This document shows, piece by piece, positions 23,967 through 31,179 of a stretch of 33,928 bases of DNA. The notes below the pieces were generated by a model. The model was given only the letters and a program-made list of their open reading frames with translations. It was not told where the DNA came from and made no database searches. Within the stretch, counting starts at the first letter, position 1, and every line of letters begins with the position of its first letter. The translations under genes and the position numbers were made by a program. Location of the stretch: NCBI GenBank assembly GCA_017472085.1, contig JAFUQZ010000024.1:1-33928 (forward strand), read 5' to 3'. This DNA comes from Akkermansia sp. (GTDB lineage Bacteria; Verrucomicrobiota; Verrucomicrobiia; Verrucomicrobiales; Akkermansiaceae).

Positions 23967-25400
23967 ATGCTCACGGGCGTGAGACGCTTTCTGACTCTTA
24001 TCATTCTGACTCTTGCCCTGAGCACCGTGGCACAGGCCTGGCAGCAGGTCAATGAAAATGCGCCGGAGCCCCCGCGCGAATTCCGCGCCGCCTGGGTGGC
24101 CACGGTGTTCAATCTGGACTGGCCCTCGCGCGCCGGACTCTCCGCCGGACAGCAGAAACAAGAACTGCTCAACATCATCACCCGGGCTCACAAACTCCGG
24201 CTCAACGCCATCATCCTCCAGGTGCGCCCCAACGGCGATGCCCTTTACAAATCCTCATTGGAGCCCTGGAGCGCCTGGTTGAGCGGCCCGGGAGTCAATC
24301 CCGGCTATGATCCGCTGGCCTTTGCCATCACAGAATGCCACAAACGCGGCATGGAGCTGCACGCCTGGTTCAACCCCTTCCGTGCCACCATCAGCAACCG
24401 CCCCGTAGGCAAAGGCCACATCTCCCGTCGCAGCCCGGGCTGGATTCTGCGCGCCGGCGGCACCACCATGCTCAACCCCGCCAGCCCCTCTGCCCGCAGC
24501 CATGTGATGCAGGTGATACTGGATGTGGTGCGGCGCTACAACATCGACGGCGTCCACCTGGATGACTACTTTTACCCCTATCCCCCTCATCACAAAGTGG
24601 CAGACGGCAAAACACCCGCCCAGCGCCGCGCCTACATCGATGACTTCGTGCAGACACTCTACACGCGGGTGAAAGGCATCAAACCCTACGTTCGCGTGGG
24701 TATCAGCCCCTTCGGCATCTGGCAACCGGGCTATCCCGGCAGCGTGGAAGCCGGGGTGAACGCCTATGAGCATCTGGCCTGCGATGCCCGCAAATGGATT
24801 CGCAAAGGCTGGGTGGATTACCTCTCCCCCCAGCTGTACTGGCGCTGCGAAGGCCCGCAGAGCTTCAACGCGCTGATGAGCTGGTGGAGCAGCATCAACC
24901 CCTCCCGTCCCATCTGGCCCGGCATCGCCAGCGTCCGCGTCAACAGCTCCGAAGACCCCGGACGCCCCGCCTCCGAAATCGGCCGCCAGATTGACTATTC
25001 CCGCAAACTGGCCCGCCAGAGCTGCGGACAGCTCTACTGGAGCTGGAAATCCCTCGGCACAAACCGCGGCGGCGTGTGCGAAGAGCTGGAGGAGCGCTAC
25101 ACCACCCTGGCTGTCCCCCCGCCCATGCCCTGGAGCGGCTCTGCCCGGCCGACTCGTCCCACCGTGCAGGCGCAGGACACCCGAAGCGGTTGTCAGGTAA
25201 TCTGGCAGAGCGATGGCAGCGCCCGCAAATGGGTGGTGCAGGTAGGCCGTGGTGGTAAATGGTGGCCCATGTACGTACTTTCCGGTGCCGCCCGTCAGGT
25301 CATCATCCCGGCCAGAGTAGCGGCCAATATCGACCGCATCGCCATTCGCCCCATCTCCGGCACCGGCGTCTCCGGAACCCCGGGCGTGTTGGCGAGGTAA
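23967..25400 (+). CDS. Secreted glycosyl hydrolase-like GHL10/DUF187 protein
   Basis: From ATG 23967 the product is 477 residues with a signal peptide (RRFLTLIILTLALSTVAQA). The rest matches the DUF187/GHL10 (YngK-like) family, a TIM-barrel related to glycoside hydrolases: PREFRAAWVATVFNLDWPSR, LRLNAIILQVRPNGDALY, HKRGMELHAWFNPFRA, the likely catalytic segment DGVHLDDYFYP, GISPFGIW, and WVDYLSPQLYW. Some relatives act on sugars of the cell wall or on polysaccharides; the substrate here is unknown. The C-terminal part (about 385-477) looks like a small beta domain. An AAGGAGGG lies 2-9 bases before ATG 23967, too close to be ideal; GTG 23979 would be 14 bases away. ATG 23943 precedes the ribosome binding site and is unlikely. 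Confidence 0.9.
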   Translation: MLTGVRRFLTLIILTLALSTVAQAWQQVNENAPEPPREFRAAWVATVFNLDWPSRAGLSAGQQKQELLNIITRAHKLRLNAIILQVRPNGDALYKSSLEPWSAWLSGPGVNPGYDPLAFAITECHKRGMELHAWFNPFRATISNRPVGKGHISRRSPGWILRAGGTTMLNPASPSARSHVMQVILDVVRRYNIDGVHLDDYFYPYPPHHKVADGKTPAQRRAYIDDFVQTLYTRVKGIKPYVRVGISPFGIWQPGYPGSVEAGVNAYEHLACDARKWIRKGWVDYLSPQLYWRCEGPQSFNALMSWWSSINPSRPIWPGIASVRVNSSEDPGRPASEIGRQIDYSRKLARQSCGQLYWSWKSLGTNRGGVCEELEERYTTLAVPPPMPWSGSARPTRPTVQAQDTRSGCQVIWQSDGSARKWVVQVGRGGKWWPMYVLSGAARQVIIPARVAANIDRIAIRPISGTGVSGTPGVLAR

Positions 25401-25416
25401 TCCTCTCTCCATCATA

Positions 25417-25440
25417 CCGCCCGCCTCGCGGGCGGTTTTC
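25417..25440 (+). terminator. Terminator of the GHL10 gene
   Basis: CCGCCCGC and GCGGGCGG form an 8-bp stem with a three-base loop (25417-25435), followed by TTTTC. The hairpin is also the first module of a partial copy of the hairpin-array repeat. Confidence 0.75.
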
Positions 25441-25517
25441 ACCCGCGCGAAGTGCGTTTTCGCGCAAGGCGACAGCCTTGTTTTCACAGCTCCCGTCAGG
25501 GAGTTTTTTTCATCTGA
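25417..25517. repeat. Hairpin-array repeat, right-half copy
   Basis: This copy holds four hairpins joined by TTTTCA spacers: CCGCCCGC/GCGGGCGG, GCGCGAA/TTCGCGC (25445-25465), AAGGC/GCCTT (25466-25479) and CTCCC/GGGAG (25490-25503), then a T run and CATCTGAGG. From about 25436 on it matches 26079-26162 almost base for base. Confidence 0.88.
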
Positions 25518-25538
25518 GGTCTCCAAGTTGAAGCAAAC

Positions 25539-25895
25539 TTACTCTATATTGAATCTGCTTTTAGTTGTATTTATGGATTTGATTAACATAAAACGTATGC
25601 GATTGCATTTTTGTTCCAACTCATGAGCCTGAACAACTGATATAGTCTCTGTATTTTTCAGTAATTCCAACCAGTAACGTGTTTCATTGCATTCTTTTAA
25701 GGCTATCTGTAGCTTAAAAAGAAAATCGTTTTTGGAACATCCGTATTGAGCCTCATGTATGTTTGCTCCTATACTACAGGCAGCTCTCAGTATCTGATTC
25801 TTAATATGAGCTCTGTTTCGTATATCATCACACATAAGTATGACGGATGTCGCAAATTGTAGTGACAGGGTTGCAAGTTGGTTTTCCATGCTCAA
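25539..25895 (-). CDS. Four-helix bundle protein, S23/IVS family
   Basis: The 118-residue product matches the four-helix bundle family first known from 23S rRNA intervening sequences (S23, TIGR02436 type): FATSVILMCDDIRNRAHIKNQ, the hallmark RAACSIGANIHEAQYGCSKNDFLFKLQIALKECNETRYWLELL, and a last helix with LEQKCNRIRFMLIKSI, here broken into segments shorter than twenty only by my quoting: key residues are Arg and Cys of RAACSIGANI, Glu of HEAQ and the ETRYWL motif. Members form pentameric bundles; a relative (Avd) assists diversity-generating retroelements, but no reverse transcriptase is seen here. The gene is AT-rich and lies between copies of the hairpin-array repeat, which suggests a mobile or laterally gained locus. 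Confidence 0.9.
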   Translation of the reverse strand: MSMENQLATLSLQFATSVILMCDDIRNRAHIKNQILRAACSIGANIHEAQYGCSKNDFLFKLQIALKECNETRYWLELLKNTETISVVQAHELEQKCNRIRFMLIKSINTTKSRFNIE

Positions 25896-25938
25896 AGCTT
25901 AACAGGTTTAACAGACTTTAGCAAGGAGAGAGACATGT

Positions 25939-26160
25939 CAGATGAAAAAAGCCCGCCTCTGCGGGCTGATGAAAACCGGCTGCGCCGGGGTGAAAAAGAA
26001 ATGCCTGTCCGGCATTTCTGCGAAAACCACCCGCAGCGCGGGTTGGTATGAAATGCACCACCTATTCCTGTGGAATAGGTTTTCACCCGCGCGAAGTGCG
26101 TTTTCGCGCAAGGCGACAGCCTTGTTTTCACAGCTCCCGTCAGGGAGCTTTTTCATCTGA
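25939..26160. repeat. Complete 222-nt hairpin-array element with terminal inverted repeats
   Basis: The element is bounded by TCAGATGAAAAA (25939-25950) and its exact reverse complement TTTTTCATCTGA (26149-26160). Between them I count eight hairpins: AGCCCGC/GCGGGCT, CCGGC/GCCGG, AGAAATGCC/GGCATTTCT, ACCCGC/GCGGGT, ACCTATTC/GAATAGGT, GCGCGAA/TTCGCGC, AAGGC/GCCTT and AGCTCCC/GGGAGCT. Spacers in the left half are TGAAAA, in the right half TTTTCA. No supported gene is inside; several open frames here are repeat artefacts. Confidence 0.85.
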
Positions 26161-26178
26161 GGCTTTATCGACAGAGTA

Positions 26179-26290
26179 TCAGATGAAAAAAGCCCGCTTC
26201 GCGGGCTGATGAAAACCGGCTGCGCCGGGGTGAAAAAGAAATGCCTGTCCGGCATTTCTGCGAAAACCACCCGCGCAGCGGGCGGTATCG
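26179..26290. repeat. Hairpin-array repeat, left-half copy
   Basis: Starting with TCAGATGAAAAA at 26179, this copy repeats the first four hairpins of the complete element with few changes (for example GCTTCGCGGGC in place of GCCTCTGCGGGC). It starts 240 bases after the start of the complete copy and stops before the central ACCTATTC hairpin. Confidence 0.85.
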
Positions 26291-26569
26291 CGTACCCAAT
26301 ACCACCACCAAACACCTGCAAATCTGACCGTCACACGTATCCCAAAGATTGGGCAAAAATCCCCATGATACACTCAAAATGGGCACGTTTTGATCAATAT
26401 CTCCTGGTGGGGTATCATGCAGCCCTTTTCCTTGCCGGAAGGAGGCGTTTATTCCAACATCGGCGTAAGCCGCTCAATTTTAATTCGTAAATCGTAAATC
26501 GTCATTCGTAAATCCACGTGTCCCAAATCTTTGGGACCGTATGATGTCTGACCGTATGGCTTTTTTTTC
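26291..26569. other. Non-coding region with palindromes and a TTCGTAAATCG repeat
   Basis: No gene is supported here. It contains CCCAA/TTGGG around 26340-26353, a run of ATTCGTAAATCGTAAATCG-type repeats near 26481-26513, and the palindrome GTCCCAAA/TTTGGGAC at 26520-26537 (two-base loop). These look like dispersed intergenic repeats upstream of ssb. Confidence 0.6.
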
Positions 26570-26598
26570 TTGTCAAGGTAAGTTCGGGGGGGTAGGAT
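26570..26598 (+). promoter_or_regulatory. Sigma-70-type promoter of ssb
   Basis: TTGTCA (26570-26575) and TAGGAT (26593-26598) are separated by 17 bases, 78 bases upstream of the ssb ATG. Confidence 0.6.
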
Positions 26599-26676
26599 AA
26601 TGCCATATAGATATTTCCGGCGTACATTGAGGATGCCGGGCGCGTATGAACAACACATCAGCACAGTAAGACAATT

Positions 26677-27261
26677 ATGGCAAATCTGAATAAAGTAATG
26701 CTTATCGGCAACCTGACGGCGGATCCGGATGTCCGCACCACGCCGCGTGGCACCCCCGTGACGGAGCTGCGCATTGCCGTTAACCGCGTGACCTCCGGCC
26801 CCAATGAGGGCGAGCGTCGCGAGGAGGCAACCTATCTGGATGTGACCTGCTGGGGACGCACCGGCGAGATTGCTGCCCAGTATCTGGCCAAAGGCCGTCC
26901 CGTGTTCATTGAGGGACGCCTGCAGCAGGATACATGGGAAGATAAGCAGACCGGCCAGCGCCGCAGCCGCATCCGCATCGTGGCAGAAAACCTGCAGCTG
27001 CTCGGCAGTCGCGACGGTGCTCCCCAGGGAGGTGGCAACGGCGGCGGCTATCAGCAGCGCTCCGGCGGTTATAATAACGGCGGAGGCTACAATAATGGTG
27101 GCGGCAACTACGGCAATAACGGCGGCGGTTATAGCAACGGCGGCGGTAACTACGGCAACAACGGCGGTGGTTATCAGCGCCCGCAGTACCAGCAGCAGAG
27201 CCGCCCGCAGCAGGCTCCTGCCCCCATGCCTGCCGAGGAAGAGGACGACATCCCGTTCTGA
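26677..27261 (+). CDS. ssb: Single-stranded DNA-binding protein
   Basis: The 194-residue product binds single-stranded DNA during replication, repair and recombination. The OB-fold domain covers about 1-110: MANLNKVMLIGNLTADPDVR, TPVTELRIAVNR, EATYLDVTCWGRTGEIAAQYLAKGR, VFIEGRLQQDTWED and RIVAENLQLL. A Gly/Asn/Tyr-rich linker of about 60 residues, made of GGGYNNGGGNYGNN-like repeats, leads to the acidic tail EEEDDIPF, which recruits partner proteins. The linker is flexible and longer than in E. coli. It is a single-gene unit with its own promoter and a strong terminator. Confidence 0.97.
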   Translation: MANLNKVMLIGNLTADPDVRTTPRGTPVTELRIAVNRVTSGPNEGERREEATYLDVTCWGRTGEIAAQYLAKGRPVFIEGRLQQDTWEDKQTGQRRSRIRIVAENLQLLGSRDGAPQGGGNGGGYQQRSGGYNNGGGYNNGGGNYGNNGGGYSNGGGNYGNNGGGYQRPQYQQQSRPQQAPAPMPAEEEDDIPF

Positions 27262-27276
27262 TGCCTTTCATCTCAC

Positions 27277-27315
27277 GCGCAGGGGGGTGTTTTGTGCCCC
27301 CTGCGCGGCTTTTTT
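27277..27315 (+). terminator. Rho-independent terminator of ssb
   Basis: GCGCAGGGGG (27277-27286) pairs with CCCCCTGCGC (27297-27306) around a 10-base loop; GGC and six T follow. The next gene begins 12 bases later, so its promoter would have to lie within or before the terminator. Confidence 0.85.
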
Positions 27316-27326
27316 GTTAGAAACGC

Positions 27327-28970
27327 ATGCGGAGGCTTCTCTGTTCAGGGTTCGTCATCTCGGGATTGCTGCTGAGTCCTGCGCTGGATGCAGAACCACA
27401 GCAGGCTGAGGACGACACCATTGTGGACATGGGAGAGCCCATGCCACAGGAGACTGCAGACGCCCCGGCTCCGGCTGCCGCAGAGGAATCAAAAAGCGGA
27501 GAAACAGCCCCGGAACCGGCTCCCTTTGTTTCGCCGGAGGAAGAAGCGCTGCTGCGGGAGATAGCCGCCAATCGGGCCGCCGCCTTGCCGGGTACACCGC
27601 CGGCTCCGGTTCGTGCAGACCAGCATGTCGTCTCGCAGAGTCGCCTGTTTTCCGTGAGCGGCGGCGATTCGCTGCGCATGGGCGCCATTGCCTCCCGCGC
27701 GGATGATGTATTCAAGCGGGTATGCAGCCTGCTGACCTTCGACACAACCTGGAAGCACTCCATCTCCATCCGCCTGCTGGGGCAGCATTCCGACCCGCCG
27801 CGCCTCAACCCCATCCGCATGCGCGTGCGCATCATCGGCGGGCAACCCAACTTCCAGATACGCATCTATCCCGGCGGAGGAATCGATTTGCAGAAGCTGG
27901 ACAGCGCCGTCATCGCCATGGTGTTGTACGAGCGCGCCCTGCGGGAGCTGGAAGCAGATGCCTACCCGGACAATATCCGGCTGCCGGACTGGCTGGTGAC
28001 AGGCATTCAACAGGCGGTACTCTGGAAAAACGGCCAGGTGGACCGCGATTTATACCGCAGACTTTTCGAACGCGCAGAAATGCTGCCGCCGGAGGAAATC
28101 ATCTCCATCGAGGAACCGCATCGACTGGATGCCACCACCCGCCAGGTCTACGATGTGTCCTGCGGTGTGCTGGTGATGAGCCTGCTGGACAGCCCGGGCG
28201 GTCCCATCCAGCTCAAAGCCCTCATCACCGAGGGAGCGTTGGATGAGGGTTCTCCGCGCGAGATGATTACCCGCTATTTCCATGAACTGGGGGTGGATGA
28301 GAGCATGCTGGACAAGTGGTGGGCACTGGAACTGGCGGCGCTGGCTCTCCCCAAGGCATCTGAAGCACTGACCCCTCTGGAGAGTGAGGAGCAGCTCTGC
28401 GAGGCCCTCTCGCTGGTCTATTTCGACGATGAACTCGGCATAGTATGCACCGTCAGCCTGGACAACGTGTACCGCCTCCGCGAGCTGCCGGACTGGCAGA
28501 AAAGCCTGCGCCCCTGCGTGGAGCGTCTGGTGGGGCTCAGCGCCACCTGCTTCCCGGGGTATCGCCCCATCGTCATCGAATACAGCCGCGTGCTGGGCGA
28601 TTTGCTCAGCGGGGCAGACCCCGACAAACTGCAGGAGAGCCTGGGACCGCTCAATGAACTGCGCCGTGCCTATGTGGCAGCGGCCGTACGCGGACGTGAT
28701 TATCTGGACTGGTATGAAATCACCCATCTGGGTCACACGAACACCCGCTCGTTCGACTCCTATCTGGCAGCCATGGAGATGCTGCGGCGCGAGGATGAGG
28801 GAGCAGAAACCCCGATGAGCCGCTACCTCGCAGATATTGAAGCCCTGCACACCCAGAAAGCCGGCGAATCCCTGCCCTCCCGCCTCCGCGAGCAGGTGAA
28901 AGCCGCCACCACTCCCCCGGAGGATGAACCCGTACCCCCATCCGCTGATGCCCCGACCGAAGAAAAGTGA
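27327..28970 (+). CDS. Secreted protein, degenerate peptidase-like, unknown function
   Basis: The 547-residue product has a signal peptide (MRRLLCSGFVISGLLLSPALDA; Cys6 is too early to be a lipobox), a Pro/Glu-rich region (about 25-90), and a long folded part. The order of features resembles the gluzincin-like (peptidase MA type) domains of secreted bacterial proteins: strands IRMRVRI and FQIRIYP, a helix VIAMVLYERALRELEAD where HExxH is expected, then RLPDWLVTGIQQAVLW, which resembles the LPxWLxEG segment, and a later helical region. HExxH and the third zinc ligand are absent, so it is probably not a peptidase. The DNA ends just before rnhB with which it overlaps if the first possible rnhB start is used. 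Confidence 0.8.
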   Translation: MRRLLCSGFVISGLLLSPALDAEPQQAEDDTIVDMGEPMPQETADAPAPAAAEESKSGETAPEPAPFVSPEEEALLREIAANRAAALPGTPPAPVRADQHVVSQSRLFSVSGGDSLRMGAIASRADDVFKRVCSLLTFDTTWKHSISIRLLGQHSDPPRLNPIRMRVRIIGGQPNFQIRIYPGGGIDLQKLDSAVIAMVLYERALRELEADAYPDNIRLPDWLVTGIQQAVLWKNGQVDRDLYRRLFERAEMLPPEEIISIEEPHRLDATTRQVYDVSCGVLVMSLLDSPGGPIQLKALITEGALDEGSPREMITRYFHELGVDESMLDKWWALELAALALPKASEALTPLESEEQLCEALSLVYFDDELGIVCTVSLDNVYRLRELPDWQKSLRPCVERLVGLSATCFPGYRPIVIEYSRVLGDLLSGADPDKLQESLGPLNELRRAYVAAAVRGRDYLDWYEITHLGHTNTRSFDSYLAAMEMLRREDEGAETPMSRYLADIEALHTQKAGESLPSRLREQVKAATTPPEDEPVPPSADAPTEEK

Positions 28971-29001
28971 AATCATCCTCCCCCCGGATGGAAAACCTGA
29001 C

Positions 29002-29613
29002 ATGGCACACGAAACCGCTGCCCGTCAGCAGGGCTATACCCACATCTGCGGGATAGATGAGGCCGGCCGCGGCCCGCTGGCCGGCCCGGTGGTGGCAGCG
29101 GCAGTCATCCTGCCCCCGGGATACGAGCTGCCGGGGCTGAATGATTCCAAGAAGCTGACTGCCCGGCGGCGGGAGAAACTCTATGAGGCCCTCATGGCGG
29201 ATGAGACCGTGCAGAAATGCATCGCCCATGCCACCGTGCAGGAGATTGACGAGCTCAATATCCTGCGGGCCACCCACCTCGCCATGCAGCGCGCAGCCCT
29301 CGGCCTGCCCGTCACCCCCGATTTCTGCCTGATAGACGGTCTGGCTGTGCCGGGATTCCCCCTGCCGTCTCTCAACCTAGTGAAAGGCGATGCCCGCTCC
29401 CTCAGCATCGCCGCCGCCAGCATCCTGGCCAAGGTGAACCGAGACCGCTACATGATTGAACTGGATACCCTCTACCCCCAGTATGGTTTTGCCCGCCACG
29501 CCGGGTATGGCACAAAAGCGCATATGGAGGCTATTCAGCATTATGGAATTACGGAACATCATCGCCGCTCGTTTGCACCTGTTGCACAGATGGAGCTGCC
29601 CCTGGGATTCTGA
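29002..29613 (+). CDS. rnhB: Ribonuclease HII
   Basis: The product (203 residues from ATG 29002) cuts RNA in RNA-DNA hybrids and removes single ribonucleotides from DNA. ICGIDEAGRGPLAGPVV carries Asp19 and Glu20 of the catalytic set; LNDSKKLTARRREKLYE, the DGLAVP Asp, and SIAAASILAKVNRDRYM with its Asp complete the signature, and YGFARHAGYGTKAHMEAI follows. ATG 28924 and ATG 28948 would add 26 or 18 residues and overlap the previous gene by 47 or 23 bases; the start at 29002 gives the usual family length, with a 31-base gap. It overlaps yraN by 71 bases. Confidence 0.95.
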   Translation: MAHETAARQQGYTHICGIDEAGRGPLAGPVVAAAVILPPGYELPGLNDSKKLTARRREKLYEALMADETVQKCIAHATVQEIDELNILRATHLAMQRAALGLPVTPDFCLIDGLAVPGFPLPSLNLVKGDARSLSIAAASILAKVNRDRYMIELDTLYPQYGFARHAGYGTKAHMEAIQHYGITEHHRRSFAPVAQMELPLGF

Positions 29614-30001
29614 TACCCCGCCTCCGGCCCGTTATCGGGGAGCCTACGCCGAGCTGGTAGCCGCCTCCTGGCTGCGCTCCCACGGTCTGAAAGTACTGCG
29701 GCACAACTTCCGCTACGGCCGCTCCGGTGAGGTGGATATCGTCTGCCGCGATGGCGATACCCTTGTGTTCGTCGAGGTGAAGAGCACCATCCGACCGGAG
29801 CACGGCACCCCCGCACGCGCCGTCAACCGCCGCAAACGCCGACTGCTGCGCCGGGGCGCTCGCAACTGGCTCCGCCTGCTGGGATATACCGTACCCATCC
29901 GATTCGACATCGTGGAAATCATCCTGCGAACAGATGCCGCCCCCATCGTCACCCACCGCAAAGCCGCCTTTACCCTGCGCGAAGGTTCCACCCACGGCTG
30001 A
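29543..30001 (+). CDS. yraN: YraN/UPF0102 family endonuclease-like protein
   Basis: From ATG 29543 the product is 152 residues, somewhat longer at its N-terminus than the family average of about 120. The family core is clear: GAYAELVAASWLRSHGLKVL, RHNFRYGRSGEVDIVCRDG and TLVFVEVKSTI, giving the Glu, Asp and ExK residues of a PD-(D/E)XK nuclease fold. YraN proteins often sit next to rnhB, as here; the function is not established. The start overlaps rnhB by 71 bases in another frame, more than usual; the true start may be inside GAYAEL's upstream stretch. It is convergent with a PEP-CTERM gene. Confidence 0.9.
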   Translation: MELRNIIAARLHLLHRWSCPWDSDTPPPARYRGAYAELVAASWLRSHGLKVLRHNFRYGRSGEVDIVCRDGDTLVFVEVKSTIRPEHGTPARAVNRRKRRLLRRGARNWLRLLGYTVPIRFDIVEIILRTDAAPIVTHRKAAFTLREGSTHG

Positions 30002-30030
30002 AAAGCACCCTTTGCCCGGCCGGAAATGAT

Positions 30031-30065
30031 AAAAAACGCTGCCACCCATCACAGGCAGCAGCGTT
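30031..30065 (-). terminator. Terminator of PEP-CTERM gene 1
   Basis: On the minus strand a stem formed by CGCTGC...GGCAGCG (30037-30063, with a small bulge) is followed by six T (30036-30031). The sequence recurs at the end of the second PEP-CTERM gene. Confidence 0.8.
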
Positions 30066-30117
30066 GGAAATTGACTCAGCCGTCAGGCGCGCTTTACTTG
30101 CGGCCAGTCTGGGCGTA

Positions 30118-30855
30118 TCAGCGAGAAGCCCGACGACGGCGAGCGGCAAGGCCGGCCAGAGCCAGCAGGCTCAGCGTAGCCGTAGTCGGCTCGGGGACAG
30201 CCGTTACAGACACATTCTTGAACGTCCAGATTCCCGTGGCATTATTAGGACCATCACCACAGAATACAATCTTGTCGAGCACAAAGTCCTTGCCAAGGTT
30301 GACAGTAGCTGTACCTGTGTTGGCGGTGGCGGTAGAAGAAGCGTTCAGAGTCAGAATGGTGTCCCCATCAGCATTCACGGAGGTAATACCTGTCACCGTT
30401 GCTGTGGCATTATAGTTGAGGGCATCACCCAGCAGGCTGGTCGCGGTTACAGTAGTGCCCTGATCCCATGCAGTATTCAGGCTATATGACGCAGCGTCAA
30501 GCGTGTCGGTTGTTCCGTAGAACATTTCGCCGCTAGTATAATCTTTGGTACCGATGGAAACAGCTTTATCAAGACCAATAAACGTAATGGAAACACCCGC
30601 ACTCGAGGTACCACGGGCAAGCTCGAAAGAGAAACTTAACGGTGCGGCAATGTCCGTGGAGAGATCGTATGTAGAAACAGCCTGACCCCAGTTTGAGTTA
30701 TCAAGAGTCAGCGTACCGTCCACATGTGTCCACGTAGCACGGTTACGAAGCGAAACATCCGTCCAGCCAGTGCTTTCGGTGAGCGGTGTCACGGTATACA
30801 TCTCACCCACAGCCACACCTGCCAGAGCCATCAGAGCGATAATCGTCTTTTTCAT
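30118..30855 (-). CDS. PEP-CTERM sorting domain protein 1
   Basis: The 245-residue product has a signal peptide (MKKTIIALMALAGVAVG) and a C-terminal PEP-CTERM domain: VPEPTTATLSLLALAGLAA and a basic RRRRASR end. Such proteins are sorted by an exosortase, which cuts at PEP and attaches the protein to the cell surface. The middle (about 20-215) is Thr/Ser-rich and beta-rich, of the LamG-like or discoidin-like exported type, with no catalytic motif seen. No exosortase is in this window. The start and end of the gene, its leader and its terminator are near duplicates of those at 32.9-33.7 kb, while the middle differs completely. Confidence 0.9.
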   Translation of the reverse strand: MKKTIIALMALAGVAVGEMYTVTPLTESTGWTDVSLRNRATWTHVDGTLTLDNSNWGQAVSTYDLSTDIAAPLSFSFELARGTSSAGVSITFIGLDKAVSIGTKDYTSGEMFYGTTDTLDAASYSLNTAWDQGTTVTATSLLGDALNYNATATVTGITSVNADGDTILTLNASSTATANTGTATVNLGKDFVLDKIVFCGDGPNNATGIWTFKNVSVTAVPEPTTATLSLLALAGLAARRRRASR

Positions 30856-31001
30856 TGTTGTGTATAGTGTAATAAGTTTTGGTTATACGTTGTTTATAGG
30901 TTAGACGCACCCATGAGCGGCACCGGCTTCCCCGCGCGACGGAACGGCTCGGTTACGCTTCGGATGCAGAGGCAGTATATCGCATTCCGAATGCGATGCT
31001 G
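30856..31001 (-). repeat. Conserved leader of PEP-CTERM gene 1 with palindrome
   Basis: This block upstream of gene 1 matches the block at 33567-33697 over most of its length, including TGTATA-TAGTGTAATAAG, ACCGGCTTCCCCGCGCGACG and ATCGCATTC-C-GAATGCGAT (30979-30997), a palindrome with 9-base arms. The copy here has an extra 18-base stretch near 30890. It likely holds the promoter and a regulatory site shared by PEP-CTERM genes. Confidence 0.8.
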
Positions 31002-31136
31002 CCGGGGGATATGAAAACGGTGCACGAGTTTTATCTCCCCAATAGCTCTCAATAACCCTTTTCTCTTACTACAACTACCTGATATTGACTTTGGATACCT
31101 CATTCACCCTGTTGCAGGGAATATTTTTATAATTTG

Positions 31137-31173
31137 CTTGCAAAAGTTCACTTTTTTTGTATACTTACGCAAG
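31137..31173 (+). promoter_or_regulatory. Promoter and likely antitoxin operator of the abiE pair
   Basis: TTGCAA (31138-31143) and TATACT (31160-31165) are 16 bases apart. The same stretch is an imperfect inverted repeat: CTTGCAAAAGTTCAC (31137-31151) against GTATACTTACGCAAG (31159-31173), 11 of 15 paired. AbiEi antitoxins repress their own promoter by binding inverted repeats, so this is a plausible autoregulatory site. Confidence 0.6.
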
Positions 31174-31179
31174 CAGAAT

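Noticed and set aside
24255..25526. A 423-codon antisense frame across the GHL10 gene
   Set aside because: It is Ala/Gly/His-rich, lacks recognisable motifs and covers a well supported gene on the other strand.
25539..25895. Diversity-generating retroelement (Avd-like gene)
   Set aside because: No reverse transcriptase, template repeat or variable repeat is found nearby; the gene fits the wider S23 four-helix family.
25939..26290. CRISPR array
   Set aside because: The repeats are not evenly spaced with unique spacers; they are hairpin modules repeated as longer blocks, and no cas genes are present.
25892..26490. Several overlapping frames of 60-130 codons with KTRLSPCAKTHFARV-type or CLSGISAKTT-type peptides
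   Set aside because: They are translations of the hairpin-array repeat in different frames. Repetition follows the DNA hairpins, not codon structure.
30870..31000. Cobalamin or cyclic-di-GMP riboswitch in the PEP-CTERM leader
   Set aside because: GGGAAGCCGGTG resembles part of the cobalamin riboswitch core and a GGTTACG string resembles part of the c-di-GMP motif, but the other obligatory elements are missing or on the wrong strand.
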